Below, one piece after another: positions 6,343-6,737 of a DNA stretch of 6,737 bases (positions within the stretch are counted from its first letter, which is position 1; each line of letters begins with the position of its first letter). Below the pieces are notes generated by a model that was not told the origin of the DNA, did no database searches, and saw nothing but the letters and a program-made list of their open reading frames with translations. The translations under genes were made by a program, and so were the position numbers. The stretch spans positions 1 through 6,737 of the forward strand of contig JAJPXW010000372.1 of NCBI GenBank assembly GCA_021205255.1, in the 5' to 3' direction. The DNA comes from Burkholderiales bacterium. GTDB lineage: Bacteria; Pseudomonadota; Gammaproteobacteria; Burkholderiales; Burkholderiaceae_F.

Positions 6343-6737
6343 TACGGCATTACCCGGTCGCTGTGGCGATTTAGAAGTGTTAACCCCAATAACACGATAA
6401 AACTAAACACCACCATGCCCCCAGCAAGCCAATGGGCCTTTGAGTACTCCATTGCTTCTACGTAACTGTAGATCTCTGTGGAGACCACTTGCGTTTTACC
6501 CGGAACGTTGCCCCCAATCATTAGCACCACGCCGAATTCCCCAATAGTGTGTGCAAAGGTCAATAGGGCTGCTGTTACGAAACCTGGCTTTGCCAACGGG
6601 ATGACAACATTAAGAAAAGCATCCAGTGGTCTCGCCCTTAGTGTTTCGGCCACCTCGAGTGGCCTGTTCCCTATTCCCTCAAATGCCCCCTGGAGTGGCT
6701 GCACAGCAAACGGCATTGAATAAACGATGCTACCTAT
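6342..6737 (-). CDS. modB: ModB, molybdate ABC transporter permease (C-terminal 131 residues, gene runs off the window)
   Basis: The reading frame is open to the window edge, beginning IGSIVYS before the first methionine, so this is the 3' part of a longer gene. ModB forms the inner-membrane channel for molybdate. Visible features are the family stretch MPFAVQPLQGAFEGIG and the cytoplasmic EAA-type loop (EVAETLRARPLDAF...VVIPLAKPG, fragment residues 28-51) that docks on ModC. A membrane segment includes FAHTIGEFGVVLMIGG, the loop NVPGKTQVVSTEIY follows, and a last helix (WLAGGMVVFSFIVLLGLTLL) precedes a short basic tail. The usual glycine of the EAA loop (EAAxxxG) is arginine here; related ModB proteins vary at this point. 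The stop TAA (6344-6342) overlaps an inverted repeat, and modC follows. The pairing with a Mop-domain ATPase supports molybdate over sulfate. Confidence 0.93.
   Translation of the reverse strand: MGSIVYSMPFAVQPLQGAFEGIGNRPLEVAETLRARPLDAFLNVVIPLAKPGFVTAALLTFAHTIGEFGVVLMIGGNVPGKTQVVSTEIYSYVEAMEYSKAHWLAGGMVVFSFIVLLGLTLLNRHSDRVMP

Overview
The window looks like ordinary chromosomal DNA from a moderate-GC betaproteobacterium. The main clue is the order accB-accC-prmA-DUF3426 gene, which is typical of that class. The AT-leaning composition and a secreted type II asparaginase would suit a gut Burkholderiales lineage such as Sutterellaceae, but that placement is inference. I see no mobile elements, tRNA or rRNA genes, CRISPR array or prophage.

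Left half, + strand (1-3472): the 3' end of accB (biotin carboxyl carrier protein), then accC (biotin carboxylase), prmA (ribosomal protein L11 methyltransferase) and a single-pass membrane protein with a C-terminal DUF3426 domain. Gaps are only 5-21 nt, so this reads as one operon whose promoter lies upstream of the window. accB and accC supply the carrier and the carboxylase of acetyl-CoA carboxylase, for fatty acid synthesis. prmA carries an in-frame TAA after codon 115, with both halves otherwise intact and in the same frame. The DUF3426 protein lacks the N-terminal zinc ribbon usual for its family.

Middle (3473-3745): a non-coding gap between convergent transcription units, with a strong symmetrical hairpin next to the asparaginase 3' end.

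Right half, - strand: ansB (3746-4843), a periplasmic L-asparaginase with its own promoter, a good ribosome binding site and a TTG start. Upstream of it are modC (5055-6269) and the 3' part of modB (6342 to the window end), the ATPase and permease of a molybdate ABC transporter; modA is presumably further to the right. A clear intrinsic terminator (4997-5029) separates the mod operon from ansB. The 72-nt modB-modC gap holds three inverted repeats, two of them mutually exclusive.

The points most worth a second look are the interrupted prmA, the modB-modC hairpins, the roughly 40-residue insertion in ModC, the missing zinc ribbon, and the atypical biotin-attachment motif in AccB. I found no clear sign of a wholly new biological system.
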